This document shows, piece after piece, positions 17,921 to 26,634 of a stretch of DNA of 64,000 nucleotides. Where the stretch lies: the NCBI RefSeq assembly GCF_016860525.1, contig NZ_BNEA01000015.1:5728501-5792500 (forward strand). Direction: 5' to 3'. Both the position numbers and the translations under genes were made by a program. This DNA comes from Streptomyces rubradiris. GTDB taxonomy: Bacteria; Actinomycetota; Actinomycetes; Streptomycetales; Streptomycetaceae. Each line of letters begins with the position of its first letter. Within the stretch, counting starts at the first letter, position 1. The notes below the pieces were generated by a model. That model saw nothing but the letters and a program-made list of their open reading frames with translations, ran no database searches and was not told where the DNA came from.

Positions 17921-19057
17921 CTACTTCACGACCGCGGCGGCGAGCTTGGACAGCGGCTCGGCGAGCGCGTTCACCGCGTCCGACAGCTCCTTGCGCTGGT
18001 CCTTGCCGACCTTGTCGTAGGAGACGAAGTCGTACGAGGTCTTGTCCGAGCGGTACTTGTCGAGCAGGGCGTCCAGCGCGGCGAACTGCTTGTCCAGTTC
18101 CTTCGTCAGCGCCGGGTCGTTCTTCGCGGCGACCGGCTTCAGCAGCTCGTAGGCCTTCCGCGCGCCCTCGACGTTGCCCTTGAAGTCGACGAGGTCGGTG
18201 TGGGCGTAGCGGTCCTCCTCGCCGGTGACCTTGCCGGTGGCGACCTCGTCCAGCAGCTCCTTGGCGCCGTTGGCCATGGAGGTCGGGGTGATCTCGGCCT
18301 TGCCGACGCGCTTCTGCCAGTCCTTGAGGTCCGTCACCAGCTGCCCGGCGAGGGCCTTCTCCTCGGCGCCGATCTTCTTGTCGTGCCAGAGGGCCTTCTC
18401 CAGGCGGTGCCAGCCGGTCCACTTCTGGCCGGGCTCCAGGCCGTCCTCGCGGACGTCCACCTTCGGGTCGATGTCACCGAAGGACTCGGCGACCGGCTCG
18501 GTGCGCTCCCAGCCGAGGCGGGAGAGGCCGTAGGCCTTCTTCGCCGCGTCCAGGTCGCCGTCCTGGACGGCCTTCGCGAACGCCTCGGCCTTCGGCAGCG
18601 TCTCGTCGGCCTGCTCCTGGGCGTAGGTGCGGTACCGGGCGACTGCCGCGTCCAGCTTCGGGTCGCGCTCGGCGGTGGCGCCACCGCCGGTCACGGTCAG
18701 CTTCTGCCGCACGCCGTGGCCCTTCATGCCGGGCCGGCAGGCGATCTCGTAGGAGCCGGCCTTCACCTCGGCGGTGAGGGTGTACTTGGTGCCCGGCCCG
18801 ATGTTCTCCTTCTCGGAGACGATCCGGTCGTCCGGGAAGAGGATCTCGACCTCGGTCGCCCGCGAGCCCTTGTTCTCGATCTTCAGCGTGACCTGGCCGG
18901 CCGGCACGGACTTGCTGGAGGTGTCGCACGTGGAGTCGGCGGCGGTGACCCGGATGGCGTCACCGTCCTTGGCGTCGCTCTTCGAGGTGCAGGCCGAAAG
19001 GGCGGTCAGAGCGGCCGCGGTCACGGCGGCGGTGACGGTCAGTCGGACGGCTCGCAT
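17921..19057 (-). CDS. efeO: iron-binding lipoprotein EfeO (cupredoxin + M75)
   Basis: Periplasmic-side iron-binding lipoprotein of 378 residues, first gene of the operon. The lipobox is LSAC (Cys near 23). An N-terminal cupredoxin-like domain (about 35-125, with CRPGMKGHG) is followed by an imelysin/M75 helical domain containing the conserved HxxE motif in GWHRLEKALW (about 238). EfeO presents iron to the EfeU permease. The start ATG is followed by basic residues and a clean hydrophobic signal. A DmdR/IdeR-type iron box lies 22 bp upstream. Confidence 0.95.
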   Translation of the reverse strand: MRAVRLTVTAAVTAAALTALSACTSKSDAKDGDAIRVTAADSTCDTSSKSVPAGQVTLKIENKGSRATEVEILFPDDRIVSEKENIGPGTKYTLTAEVKAGSYEIACRPGMKGHGVRQKLTVTGGGATAERDPKLDAAVARYRTYAQEQADETLPKAEAFAKAVQDGDLDAAKKAYGLSRLGWERTEPVAESFGDIDPKVDVREDGLEPGQKWTGWHRLEKALWHDKKIGAEEKALAGQLVTDLKDWQKRVGKAEITPTSMANGAKELLDEVATGKVTGEEDRYAHTDLVDFKGNVEGARKAYELLKPVAAKNDPALTKELDKQFAALDALLDKYRSDKTSYDFVSYDKVGKDQRKELSDAVNALAEPLSKLAAAVVK

Positions 19058-19078
19058 GCAGGCTCCAAGGGCGATTCG

Positions 19079-19097
19079 TATGGTGAGGCTGCCCTAA
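19079..19097 (-). promoter_or_regulatory. iron box (DmdR/IdeR-type) upstream of efeO
   Basis: Read on the minus strand the 19-mer TTAGGGCAGCCTCACCATA matches the actinobacterial iron-box consensus TTAGGTTAGGCTCACCTAA at 14 of 19 positions, including both outer TTAGG and CTCACC blocks. It is placed just upstream of the iron-uptake operon, so Fe2+-dependent repression by a DmdR-type regulator is the natural reading. Confidence 0.75.
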
Positions 19098-19270
19098 CTT
19101 ACCCGAGGCTTATCCGGCCCGTACCCGTACTGTTGTGATTCGGCTCTCACAGCGGGCTCACAGACACGACTTGGTTGCGGTGCCGCAAAGCGGACATCAC
19201 GCCACGGCAAAGGGAGGGTCAAAACGCCCGGTGTGGCCCCCGGCGGGCGCCGCGGTGCTTCAATGCCCGG

Positions 19271-19915
19271 GTGACCGACTACGACGTACTCCGCGTCTTC
19301 TGCGGGCCGGACGGCGGCTACGGCAACGAGCTGGGCGTCGTCCGCGACGGCTCGCTGCTGCCCGGACGCGACGACCGGCAGGCACTGGCCGGCAAACTCG
19401 GCTTCAGCGAGACCGTGTTCGTGGACGACCCCGAGCGCGGAGTGATCGACATCTATACGCCCACCCTGCGCCTGCCCTTCGCCGGGCACCCCTGCGTGGG
19501 CACCGCCTGGCTGCTCGACGTGCCCGAGCTCGTGACCCCCGCCGGTGTGGTCGGGGCCCGGCAGGACGGCGAGTTCAGCTGGATCGAGGCCCGCGCACAG
19601 TGGGCGCCGCCGCGCACCCTGCGCCAGTACCCGAGCGCGGCCGAGGTGGACGCGCTCGACGTGCCGCCACCGGGGGAGTGGGTCTACGCCTGGGCCTGGG
19701 AGGACGAGGCCGCCGGGCGGATCCGTGCCCGCGCCTTTCCCGGCCGCGGCGACGGGATCGACGAGGACGAGGCCACCGGCGCCGCGGCGCTGCTGCTCAC
19801 CGACCGGCTCGGCCGGGCCCTGAACATCACCCAGGGCCGCGGCTCGCAGATCCTGACCGCGCCCCAGCCGCACGGCTGGACCGAGATCGGCGGCCGGGTC
19901 CGCCTGGAGCGCTGA
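19271..19915 (+). CDS. short PhzF family protein
   Basis: Isomerase-like protein of the PhzF (diaminopimelate epimerase fold) family, 214 residues, clearly shorter than the usual 260-290. Signature segments are GNELGVV near the start (the position of the catalytic Glu), LPFAGHPCVGTAWLL in the first half, and DEATGAAALLL with ITQGRGSQI in the second. A stretch from the middle of the family fold appears to be missing. Function is unknown. GTG 19271 is favoured: TTCAAT lies 6 nt upstream and the family N-terminus starts there. Confidence 0.82.
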   Translation: MTDYDVLRVFCGPDGGYGNELGVVRDGSLLPGRDDRQALAGKLGFSETVFVDDPERGVIDIYTPTLRLPFAGHPCVGTAWLLDVPELVTPAGVVGARQDGEFSWIEARAQWAPPRTLRQYPSAAEVDALDVPPPGEWVYAWAWEDEAAGRIRARAFPGRGDGIDEDEATGAAALLLTDRLGRALNITQGRGSQILTAPQPHGWTEIGGRVRLER

Positions 19916-20029
19916 CGGCCACGCGCGTCCGGGTGACCGGCAGCGCGCCGTCCGGGTGGAACCGCGTGTGCGTGCGAGGGCGAACGGGGACCTCTGGGCG
20001 TGACCACTCCACCCCCCGAGAGGAGCACC

Positions 20030-20227
20030 ATGCGCATCAGATCCGTCCTGGCCGCGACCGTCCTCGCCGTCGCCCTGGCCGGCGCCGGCGCGTCGACGGC
20101 GGCCGCCGGCACCCAGGCGACCGAGAACGACGACAAGCCCGTCTGCAGCCCGTACGCGGGCTCGCTGTCCTCGTTCTACAACCACATCACCTGGGCCGGC
20201 GCCCACTGCACCGACACCCTGTTCTGA
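20030..20227 (+). CDS. small secreted two-cysteine peptide
   Basis: A 65-residue precursor with a strong ribosome binding site (GAGAGGAG, 5 nt before the ATG). Residues 1-26 are a textbook Sec signal ending in STAAAG. The predicted mature peptide is about 39 residues with exactly two cysteines (KPVCSPYAG and GAHCTDTLF), which could form one disulfide, and an aromatic middle (SSFYNHITW). I do not recognise the family. Unlike chaplins it lacks their hydrophobic repeats. It converges on map with a shared terminator hairpin. Confidence 0.75.
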   Translation: MRIRSVLAATVLAVALAGAGASTAAAGTQATENDDKPVCSPYAGSLSSFYNHITWAGAHCTDTLF

Positions 20228-20276
20228 GGCGGCCCGGGTCCCCCTCCCGCACCCGGCCAGGGGGGCCCGGCCTCAG
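20224..20276. terminator. bidirectional hairpin terminator
   Basis: A long hairpin spans the gap between two converging genes: an inner 12-bp stem (20234-20245 with 20259-20270, one G.U pair) is extended by CTGAGG/CCTCAG at the base. It includes the stop codons of both the small peptide gene and map. Confidence 0.75.
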
Positions 20277-21130
20277 GGGAGGGTCAGGATGTCCGCGCCG
20301 GTGTCCGTGACCACCAGGGTGTGCTCGAACTGGGCGGTGCGCTTGCGGTCCTTCGTCACGACCGTCCAGCCGTCGTCCCACATGTCGTACTCGTGGGTGC
20401 CCAGCGTCAGCATCGGCTCGATCGTGAACGTCATCCCCGGCCGCATCACCGTCGTCGCGTGCGGGCTGTCGTAGTGCGGGATGATCAGCCCGGAGTGGAA
20501 CGACGAGTTGATGCCGTGCCCGGTGAAGTCCCGCACGACGCCGTAGCCGAAGCGCTTGGCGTACGACTCGATGACCCGGCCGATGACATTGATCTGCCGG
20601 CCCGGCTTCACCGCCTTGATCGCCCGGTTGAGCGCCTCCCGGGTGCGCTCCACCAGCAGCCGCGACTCCTCGTCCACGTCACCGACCAGATACGTGGCGT
20701 TGTTGTCGCCGTGCACCCCGCCGATGTACGCCGTCACGTCCAGGTTGACGATGTCGCCGTCCCTGAGGACCGTCGAGTCGGGGATGCCGTGGCAGATGAC
20801 CTCGTTGACGGACGTGCACAGCGACTTCGGGAAACCGCGGTAGCCCAGCGTGGACGGGTAGGCCCCGTGGTCGCACATGTACTCGTGGGCGACCTTGTCC
20901 AGCTGGTCCGTGGTCACCCCCGGCGCGATGATCTTCGCGGCCTCCTCCATCGCCCGCGCGGCGATACGGCCGGCGGTCCGCATCGCCTCGATGGTCTCGG
21001 GGGTCTGCACCTCCGGCCCGGTGTACGGCGCCGGCGCGGGCTTGCCGACGTACTCGGGGCGGCGGATGTTTCCGGGAACCGAACGGGTGGGAGACAGCTC
21101 CCCTGGTACGAGCAGCGACTGGCCAGACAT
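20273..21130 (-). CDS. map: methionine aminopeptidase type I
   Basis: Cytoplasmic metalloenzyme that removes the N-terminal Met from new proteins; 285 residues with the roughly 40-residue N-terminal extension seen in actinobacterial type Ic enzymes. The five metal ligands are visible in order: Asp in [12 protein letters not shown], Asp in [10 protein letters not shown], His in [12 protein letters not shown], Glu in FTIEPML and Glu in [10 protein letters not shown]; the substrate-positioning His is in EVICHGIP. The start is set by the extension [14 protein letters not shown]. Confidence 0.97.
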   Translation of the reverse strand: MSGQSLLVPGELSPTRSVPGNIRRPEYVGKPAPAPYTGPEVQTPETIEAMRTAGRIAARAMEEAAKIIAPGVTTDQLDKVAHEYMCDHGAYPSTLGYRGFPKSLCTSVNEVICHGIPDSTVLRDGDIVNLDVTAYIGGVHGDNNATYLVGDVDEESRLLVERTREALNRAIKAVKPGRQINVIGRVIESYAKRFGYGVVRDFTGHGINSSFHSGLIIPHYDSPHATTVMRPGMTFTIEPMLTLGTHEYDMWDDGWTVVTKDRKRTAQFEHTLVVTDTGADILTLP

Positions 21131-21188
21131 GCCAGCGAGTCTAACCAGCGGACATGGGGGAACATGTCGGTGGCGAGAGGAGCTGTCC

Positions 21189-21422
21189 ATGGCCCTGTTC
21201 AAGAAGCGCACGGCCGGAAAACCGGGCGAGTGGTACTACTGCCTGGAGCACGGGACGGTCGAGGAGGGCCCCGACTGCCCGGGCAAGGACCGGTTCGGAC
21301 CGTACGCCTCCCCCGAGGCCGCCCGGGACGCGATGCGGACCGCCGCCGAGCGCAACCTCCGATGGGAGAACGACCCGCGCTGGCACGACGCGCCGTCCGG
21401 CGAGCGGGCCGACGAGGACTGA
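21189..21422 (+). CDS. small conserved hypothetical protein
   Basis: A 77-residue soluble protein divergent from map and 58 bp away. It contains a compact pattern [20 protein letters not shown] followed by [14 protein letters not shown], which resembles the short SPOR-like or Zn-binding proteins found in streptomycetes; two cysteines and one histidine could bind metal. The last 12 residues are acidic and disordered. GAGAGGAG precedes the ATG. I do not know a function. Confidence 0.8.
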   Translation: MALFKKRTAGKPGEWYYCLEHGTVEEGPDCPGKDRFGPYASPEAARDAMRTAAERNLRWENDPRWHDAPSGERADED

Positions 21423-21432
21423 GCGGGCCGGA

Positions 21433-22698
21433 TCAGGCGACGGCGGCGCGCCGCTCCCGCATCCGCACCGCGTGCTCGTTCGTCCGCGCGTCGTACGTCA
21501 TCAGCCCCGGCAGGCACAGCGCCAGCAGCCCCACCGCGCCCGCGCACGCCAGACCGCCGGACCACACCGAGGCCCGCACCCCCGCCCAGGCGGCCGTCCC
21601 ACCGGCCCGGACCTGGCCGAGCTGCGGGCCGACCGAGTACGACAGCAGCTCGATCCCGGCGAGCCGGCCGCGCAGCTCGTCCGGGATCGTCTGGTTCCAC
21701 ATGGCCGACCGGAACACCCCGCTGACCATGTCGAAGCCGCCGCCGACGGTCAGGAACAGCAGCACCAGCCACACGTTCCCGCACACCCCGGCCGCCGCGA
21801 TCGCCAGGCCCCAGCCGGCCGCCGCCAGCACCACCATCACCCCGTGCCGGTGCACCCGCGAGGTCCAGCCGCTGGTGAGGCTCACCACCAGCGCCCCCGC
21901 CGGCACGGCCGCGTACATCAGTCCCAGCGCCCACTCGGCATCGAGATCGTCGGCGAGGAACGGCAGCACCGCCAGCGGCATGGCCAGGAACATCGCGGCG
22001 AGGTCGACGGCGTAGGTGCCGAGCAGTTCCTTGCGGCTCCACGCGTACCGGGCGCCCTGCGCGACGGCCCGCAGATCCGGCTTCGCGGCCTCCTCGGCGG
22101 CGGGGGAGGGGGCGATGCGCAGGACGTACAGCAGCGAGACGGCGAAGGTCAGCAGGTCGGCGGCGTAGGCCCAGCCGAGGCCCGCGTAGGCGACGACCAC
22201 GCCCGCGACCGCCGGGCCGGCCACCCCGCCGACGGTCCAGCGCAGCGAGTTCAGCGAGGCCGCGGCCGGCATGTCGTCGTGGGCGACGATCCGGGGCCAC
22301 AGGGAGTCGAGCGCCGGGCGCTGCACGGACACCAGGGCGGAGGAGAGGGCGGCGACGGCGTACAGCGGCCAGACCGCGGGGTGCGGCAGCAGGGCGTTCA
22401 GCAACAGGACGGCACTGAGCAGGCCCTGCCCGGCCTCCGTCCACACGATCAGCTTGCGCTTGTCCAGGGCGTCGGCGAGGGCACCGCCGTACAGGCCGCA
22501 CACGATGAGCGGCAGCAGCTCCACGGCACCGATCGCGCCCACGGCCGCGGTGGACTCCGTCAGGTCCTTCAGTTGCACGGGCAGCGCGACGAACGTCAGG
22601 AAGCTGCCGAAGTTGCTGATCAGCCCGGACATCCACAGCCGCCGGAAGTCGGCGGAGGCTTTCCAGGGAGCGAGGTCGGGGAGGAGGGCGCGGGTCAC
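21433..22698 (-). CDS. MFS transporter (major facilitator, DHA3-like)
   Basis: Twelve-helix major facilitator protein of about 421 residues. The N-terminal signature DFRRLWMSGLISNFGSFLT and the loop GGALADALDKRKLIV between helices 2 and 3 resemble the DHA3/enterobactin-exporter group. The substrate is unknown. The start is uncertain: GTG 22698 precedes the conserved region, but no ribosome site is clear and the frame is open to another GTG at 22737. It follows the SIS-like hypothetical gene on the same strand. Confidence 0.88.
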   Translation of the reverse strand: MTRALLPDLAPWKASADFRRLWMSGLISNFGSFLTFVALPVQLKDLTESTAAVGAIGAVELLPLIVCGLYGGALADALDKRKLIVWTEAGQGLLSAVLLLNALLPHPAVWPLYAVAALSSALVSVQRPALDSLWPRIVAHDDMPAAASLNSLRWTVGGVAGPAVAGVVVAYAGLGWAYAADLLTFAVSLLYVLRIAPSPAAEEAAKPDLRAVAQGARYAWSRKELLGTYAVDLAAMFLAMPLAVLPFLADDLDAEWALGLMYAAVPAGALVVSLTSGWTSRVHRHGVMVVLAAAGWGLAIAAAGVCGNVWLVLLFLTVGGGFDMVSGVFRSAMWNQTIPDELRGRLAGIELLSYSVGPQLGQVRAGGTAAWAGVRASVWSGGLACAGAVGLLALCLPGLMTYDARTNEHAVRMRERRAAVA

Positions 22699-22759
22699 CC
22701 AGGCATGCTGAGCCGCGGGCCGCCGCACGGCAACCACTTTTGCGGGGGTGGCGGGCGCG

Positions 22760-23359
22760 TCACCAGGGGGCCGGCGGCGGTGCCGTCAGGGCTTCCGTCA
22801 GGCGGGACAGGCGGTCGCGGAAGCCCCGCCGGCATCCCGTGGACCCCGCGTTCTCGCCGGCCGCCGCGCTCACCAGGTGCTGCACGCTGTCCAGGTCCAG
22901 CTCCGCGCCCTCCGGCACGGCCAGCGTGTCATGGGCCATCGCGGCCAGCTCGCCCCCGCCCGTGCCGCCCAGCGCCAGCACCGTCACCCCGGCCCGCCGG
23001 GCGTCGTGCACCCGCTCCAGCAGCGACGCCGGTTCCTCGGGCGCCACCACCAGCAGGGTCTCCCCGCGCCGCGCCGCCGAGATCCGGCCCGGCCCGACCG
23101 CCAGGTGCGCGGGGTCGGACGGGCGCGCGTGCTGTCGTACCAGGGTCGGCGCCAGCTCGGGCGTGCCCGACCAGGCGGCCTCGTCCACCAGGTGCGCGGC
23201 CAGGTGCCAGGGCTCGTACTCCGGCGTGCCCACCAGCAGCAGCCCGCCCCCGTGCGCCACCACCGACCCGCGCAGCACGCCCGCGAATCTCCGGGTGGCC
23301 CCCAGCCACTCCGTCCCGGCGAGCACTTCCCGCAGCAACGCGACCCGTACGGCGTCCAT
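22760..23359 (-). CDS. hypothetical protein, SIS-like fold
   Basis: A cytoplasmic protein of 199 residues. Strand-helix alternation with glycine-rich turns (GGLLLVGTPEYEP, GETLLVVAPEEPAS, GVTVLALGGTGGG) looks like a sugar-isomerase (SIS) type nucleotide-free Rossmann-like fold, but the sugar-binding Ser/Thr pattern is not certain. Streptomyces has orthologues of unknown function. It is upstream of, and likely co-transcribed with, the MFS gene. The region between it and the divergent sialidase (250 bp) shows no further gene. Confidence 0.75.
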   Translation of the reverse strand: MDAVRVALLREVLAGTEWLGATRRFAGVLRGSVVAHGGGLLLVGTPEYEPWHLAAHLVDEAAWSGTPELAPTLVRQHARPSDPAHLAVGPGRISAARRGETLLVVAPEEPASLLERVHDARRAGVTVLALGGTGGGELAAMAHDTLAVPEGAELDLDSVQHLVSAAAGENAGSTGCRRGFRDRLSRLTEALTAPPPAPW

Positions 23360-23609
23360 GTGGCCGAATCCTGCCGCAACGGGCCACTCGTGACCGGGAG
23401 TTCACCGGGAATTCGCCCGACCCGGGGAAAAGGCGCCCCATACGGGAACCGCGGGAGACGCGTACACGGCTCCCGAGAGACCCGTACGCGGCGCGTGCCG
23501 GCCCGGCACGCGCCCCCCGTCAGCTCCACAAGGCCCCACCCGCGCCCCTGCACTCCCTGCACGCCCATCCGCGACCGTATGCGACCGTCCGTGACCGAGG
23601 AGCCGCCCC

Positions 23610-24707
23610 GTGACCGACCCGACCGTTTCCCCGACCGACGTGACCGTCCCCTTCCGCGCGGGCCGCGAGGGGTACGCGAGCTTCCGCATACCCGCCGTCG
23701 TCGCCACCCGGGCCGGCACCCTGCTCGCCTTCTGCGAGGGCCGGGCCGGCTCCGCCGCCGACCACGGGCACATCGACATCGTGCTGAAGCGGTCCACGGA
23801 CGGCGGCCGGACCTGGGGCCCGCTCCAGGTCGCCGCGAGCAACGGCACCGACCTCGCCGGCAACCCCGCCCCCGTCGTCCTCGACACCGGCCGCGTCCTG
23901 CTGGTCCACGTCCGCGCCGCAGGCTGGGCCACCGAGGCCGCCATCGTGCGCGGGCAGGTCCCGGACGCCGACGGCCGGCGGGTGTGGGTGCAGCACAGCG
24001 ACGACGACGGGGTGACGTGGTCAGCGCCCAGGGAGATCACGCAGCAGGTGAAGACACCGGGCTGGCGCTGGTACGCCACCACCCCCGGCCACGCCCTCCA
24101 GCTGACCTCCGGCCGGGTCCTGGTCCCGGCCAACCACACCGCGCCGCCCACCGGCACCGACACCGGCGCCGAGGCGAAGTACAACGGCGGGCACTGCCTG
24201 CTCAGCGACGACCGCGGCGAGAACTGGTACCTCGGCTACCTGGACGACAACACCGACGGCTACGTCAACGTCAACGAGACCACCGCCGCCGAACTCCCCG
24301 ACGGCCGCGTCTACCTCAACGCCCGCAACGACTCGCCCTCACCCGGCAACCGCGCCGACGCCCACTCCCCGGACGGCGGCAGGACGCTCCTCAAGCCCTT
24401 CCGCCCGCAGGCCGGCCTGACCGCACCCGTCTGCCAGGCCGCCGTCCTCCAGCTCCGCGACCCCGACCTGCTGCTGTTCTCCGCCCCCGCCGACCCCGGC
24501 AACGCCCGCGCCCTGATGACGATCCGCGTCTCCCGCGACGGCGGCACCACCTGGCGCCCGGCCTACACCGCCGACGGACTGCCCGCCGCCTACTCCGACC
24601 TGGTCCGCGTCGACCCGCGCACGGTGGGGCTGCTGTACGAGACGGGCGACTTCGGTCCCTACGAGACGATCACCTTCCGCCGGGTGCCGGTACGGCGGCT
24701 GACCTGA
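23610..24707 (+). CDS. exo-alpha-sialidase family protein (BNR repeats)
   Basis: Six-bladed beta-propeller glycosidase of the GH33-like sialidase family, 365 residues. The arginine-containing FRIP motif is near residue 29 (YASFRIPAVV), and up to five Asp boxes follow (RSTDGGRTWG, HSDDDGVTWS, LSDDRGENWY, HSPDGGRTLL, VSRDGGTTWR). The Glu/Tyr catalytic region is probably ADGLPAAYSDL near the end. There is no signal peptide, so it would act in the cytoplasm unless exported by another route. GTG start with GAGGAG 9 nt upstream. Confidence 0.88.
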   Translation: MTDPTVSPTDVTVPFRAGREGYASFRIPAVVATRAGTLLAFCEGRAGSAADHGHIDIVLKRSTDGGRTWGPLQVAASNGTDLAGNPAPVVLDTGRVLLVHVRAAGWATEAAIVRGQVPDADGRRVWVQHSDDDGVTWSAPREITQQVKTPGWRWYATTPGHALQLTSGRVLVPANHTAPPTGTDTGAEAKYNGGHCLLSDDRGENWYLGYLDDNTDGYVNVNETTAAELPDGRVYLNARNDSPSPGNRADAHSPDGGRTLLKPFRPQAGLTAPVCQAAVLQLRDPDLLLFSAPADPGNARALMTIRVSRDGGTTWRPAYTADGLPAAYSDLVRVDPRTVGLLYETGDFGPYETITFRRVPVRRLT

Positions 24708-24744
24708 GCCGGTGCCCCGGCAGGACCGGACGTAGAGTCGGGCC

Positions 24745-25449
24745 ATGACCTCTACCGACAGTGCACAGAAGGCCCCCGCCAAGGACCCCTGGGACCTGCC
24801 CGACGTCTCCGGGTACACCGTAGGCGTGCTCGGCGGCACCGGACCGCAGGGCAAGGGCCTCGCCTACCGGCTGGCCCGGGCCGGGCAGAAGGTGATCATC
24901 GGTTCCCGCGTCGCCGACCGCGCCGAGGCGGCCGCCGCCGAACTCGGCCACGGCATCGAGGGCGCCGACAACGCCGAGGCCGCCCGCCGCAGCGATATCG
25001 TGATCGTCGCCGTACCGTGGGACGGCCACAGCGACACCCTGAAGGCGCTGCGCGCGGAACTGGCCGGCAAGCTCGTCGTGGACTGCGTCAACCCGCTCGG
25101 CTTCGACAAGAAGGGCGCCTACGCCCTCAAGCCCGAGGAGGGCAGCGCCGCCGAGCAGGCCGCCGCGCTGCTGCCGGAGTCCCGGGTCACCGCCGCCTTC
25201 CACCACCTGTCGGCCGTCCTGCTCCAGGACCCGGAGATCGAGAGCATCGACACCGACGTCATGGTCCTCGGCGAGCAGCGCGCGGACGTGGAGATCGTGC
25301 AGGCCCTGGCCGGCCGCATCCCCGGCATGCGCGGCATCTTCGCCGGCCGGCTGCGCAACGCCCACCAGGTGGAGTCGCTGGTCGCCAACCTGATCTCCGT
25401 CAACCGCCGGTACAAGGCGCACGGCGGGCTGCGCGTGACCGACGTGTGA
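24745..25449 (+). CDS. npdG: NADPH-dependent F420 reductase
   Basis: Coenzyme F420H2:NADP+ oxidoreductase of 234 residues. The dinucleotide-binding motif VGVLGGTGPQGKGLAYRLA (about 27-45) and NADP-selective GSRVADRAE follow family pattern; DIVIVAVPWDGH and DCVNPLGFDKKG line the F420 site. It moves electrons between the F420 and NADPH pools used in Streptomyces secondary metabolism. TAGAGT (24733-24738) lies 6 nt before the ATG with no ribosome site, so it is probably leaderless. Confidence 0.93.
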   Translation: MTSTDSAQKAPAKDPWDLPDVSGYTVGVLGGTGPQGKGLAYRLARAGQKVIIGSRVADRAEAAAAELGHGIEGADNAEAARRSDIVIVAVPWDGHSDTLKALRAELAGKLVVDCVNPLGFDKKGAYALKPEEGSAAEQAAALLPESRVTAAFHHLSAVLLQDPEIESIDTDVMVLGEQRADVEIVQALAGRIPGMRGIFAGRLRNAHQVESLVANLISVNRRYKAHGGLRVTDV

Positions 25450-25522
25450 GCCGCCGGAGCCCATGGGGGACACTGGTCCGCGAAGCAGTTCCGAGCAGTG
25501 TCCCCGACAGGAGCCCCCCGTC

Positions 25523-25714
25523 ATGCCCCGCATCGCCCTCTACACCCTCGTCGTCTGCGTCCTCGCCGTGGCCGCGGCGGTCGTCTCCTTCGTCCAGGGC
25601 AGCTGGCTGGGGATCGTCTGGGTGCTGCTGGCCGGGCTGTCGTCCAACATGACCTGGTACTACGTCAAGCGCGGCCGGACCGAGGCCGCCCGCGACACGT
25701 CCGTCACGAGCTGA
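25523..25714 (+). CDS. small two-helix membrane protein
   Basis: A 63-residue protein with two predicted membrane helices (residues about 5-23 and 28-45) and a short basic C-terminal tail (YYVKRGRTEAARD). AGGAG precedes the ATG. Function unknown. It converges with the site-2 protease gene, ending 10 bp from it. Confidence 0.75.
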   Translation: MPRIALYTLVVCVLAVAAAVVSFVQGSWLGIVWVLLAGLSSNMTWYYVKRGRTEAARDTSVTS

Positions 25715-25723
25715 ACGAGCCGG

Positions 25724-26524
25724 TCACGAACCGAGCGAGCAGATCGCCGGGCTCTCCTCCCAGAAGCGGTACCGGGCGTCGCCGCAGTACTGGGAGAACA
25801 TGTCCACGTTCAGCGCCCGCATGACCGCGTCGACGACGTCGAAGAACGCCTCGTTGACCGACGGCAGCCACAGCACCGCGAACACGAAGAGCAGCCCGAA
25901 CGGGGCGAACGGCTCCACCTGCCGCTTCACCTTGTACGACAGCCACGGTTCGAGCACGCCGTAGCCGTCCAGGCCCGGCACCGGCAGGAAGTTCAGGATC
26001 GCCGCCGTCACCTGGAGCAGCGCCAGGAACGCCAGCGCGAACCGGAAGTCCGCGGGCACGCCGTCCAGCGCGTCCAGCCAGAACGGGGCCGTGCACACCG
26101 CGGCGAACAGCACGTTCGTCAGCGGGCCCGCCGCCGAGACCAGGCTGTGCCGCCAGCGGCCCCGGATGCGGTTCCGCTCGATGAACACCGCGCCGCCGGG
26201 CAGACCGATCCCGCCCATGATCACGAACAGCACCGGGAGCACGATGCTCAGCAGCGCGTGCGTGTACTTCAGCGGGTTCAGCGTGAGGTAGCCCTTCGCG
26301 CCGACCGAGATGTCCCCGCTGTGCAGGGCGGTGCGCGCGTGCGCGTACTCGTGCAGACACAGGGAGACGATCCAGGCCGCGGTCACGAACAGGAACACCG
26401 CGACGCCCGGCTGCTCGGCGTACCCGGTCCAGGTGGCCCAGCCGGTCACCGCCGTCACGGCCAGGATGCCGACGAACACGGGACTGACCTGCCGGTCGCC
26501 GGGGCGGGTGGTGGCGGTGGTCAT
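25724..26524 (-). CDS. site-2 protease family (M50) membrane protein
   Basis: Intramembrane zinc metalloprotease-like protein of 266 residues with six hydrophobic segments. The zinc motif HEYAH (HExxH) is near residue 58, and the third ligand motif is NFLPVPGLDGYG (about 182-193). Family members cut membrane-bound regulators within the bilayer; no anti-sigma factor is adjacent, so the substrate is unknown. The C-terminal tail (QYCGDARYRFWEESP) is lineage-specific. ATG 26524 has AGGAG 7 nt upstream. Confidence 0.9.
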   Translation of the reverse strand: MTTATTRPGDRQVSPVFVGILAVTAVTGWATWTGYAEQPGVAVFLFVTAAWIVSLCLHEYAHARTALHSGDISVGAKGYLTLNPLKYTHALLSIVLPVLFVIMGGIGLPGGAVFIERNRIRGRWRHSLVSAAGPLTNVLFAAVCTAPFWLDALDGVPADFRFALAFLALLQVTAAILNFLPVPGLDGYGVLEPWLSYKVKRQVEPFAPFGLLFVFAVLWLPSVNEAFFDVVDAVMRALNVDMFSQYCGDARYRFWEESPAICSLGS

Positions 26525-26634
26525 GCATCGGCTCCTGTGGTGACGAGGGACGTGGCGAGGGACTCCGGGAAGATCCGAGAGCATACGGGGAAAACGTCTC
26601 GCCGTCGCCGCCGGGTTCCTGGAAGGTTGGGGGG

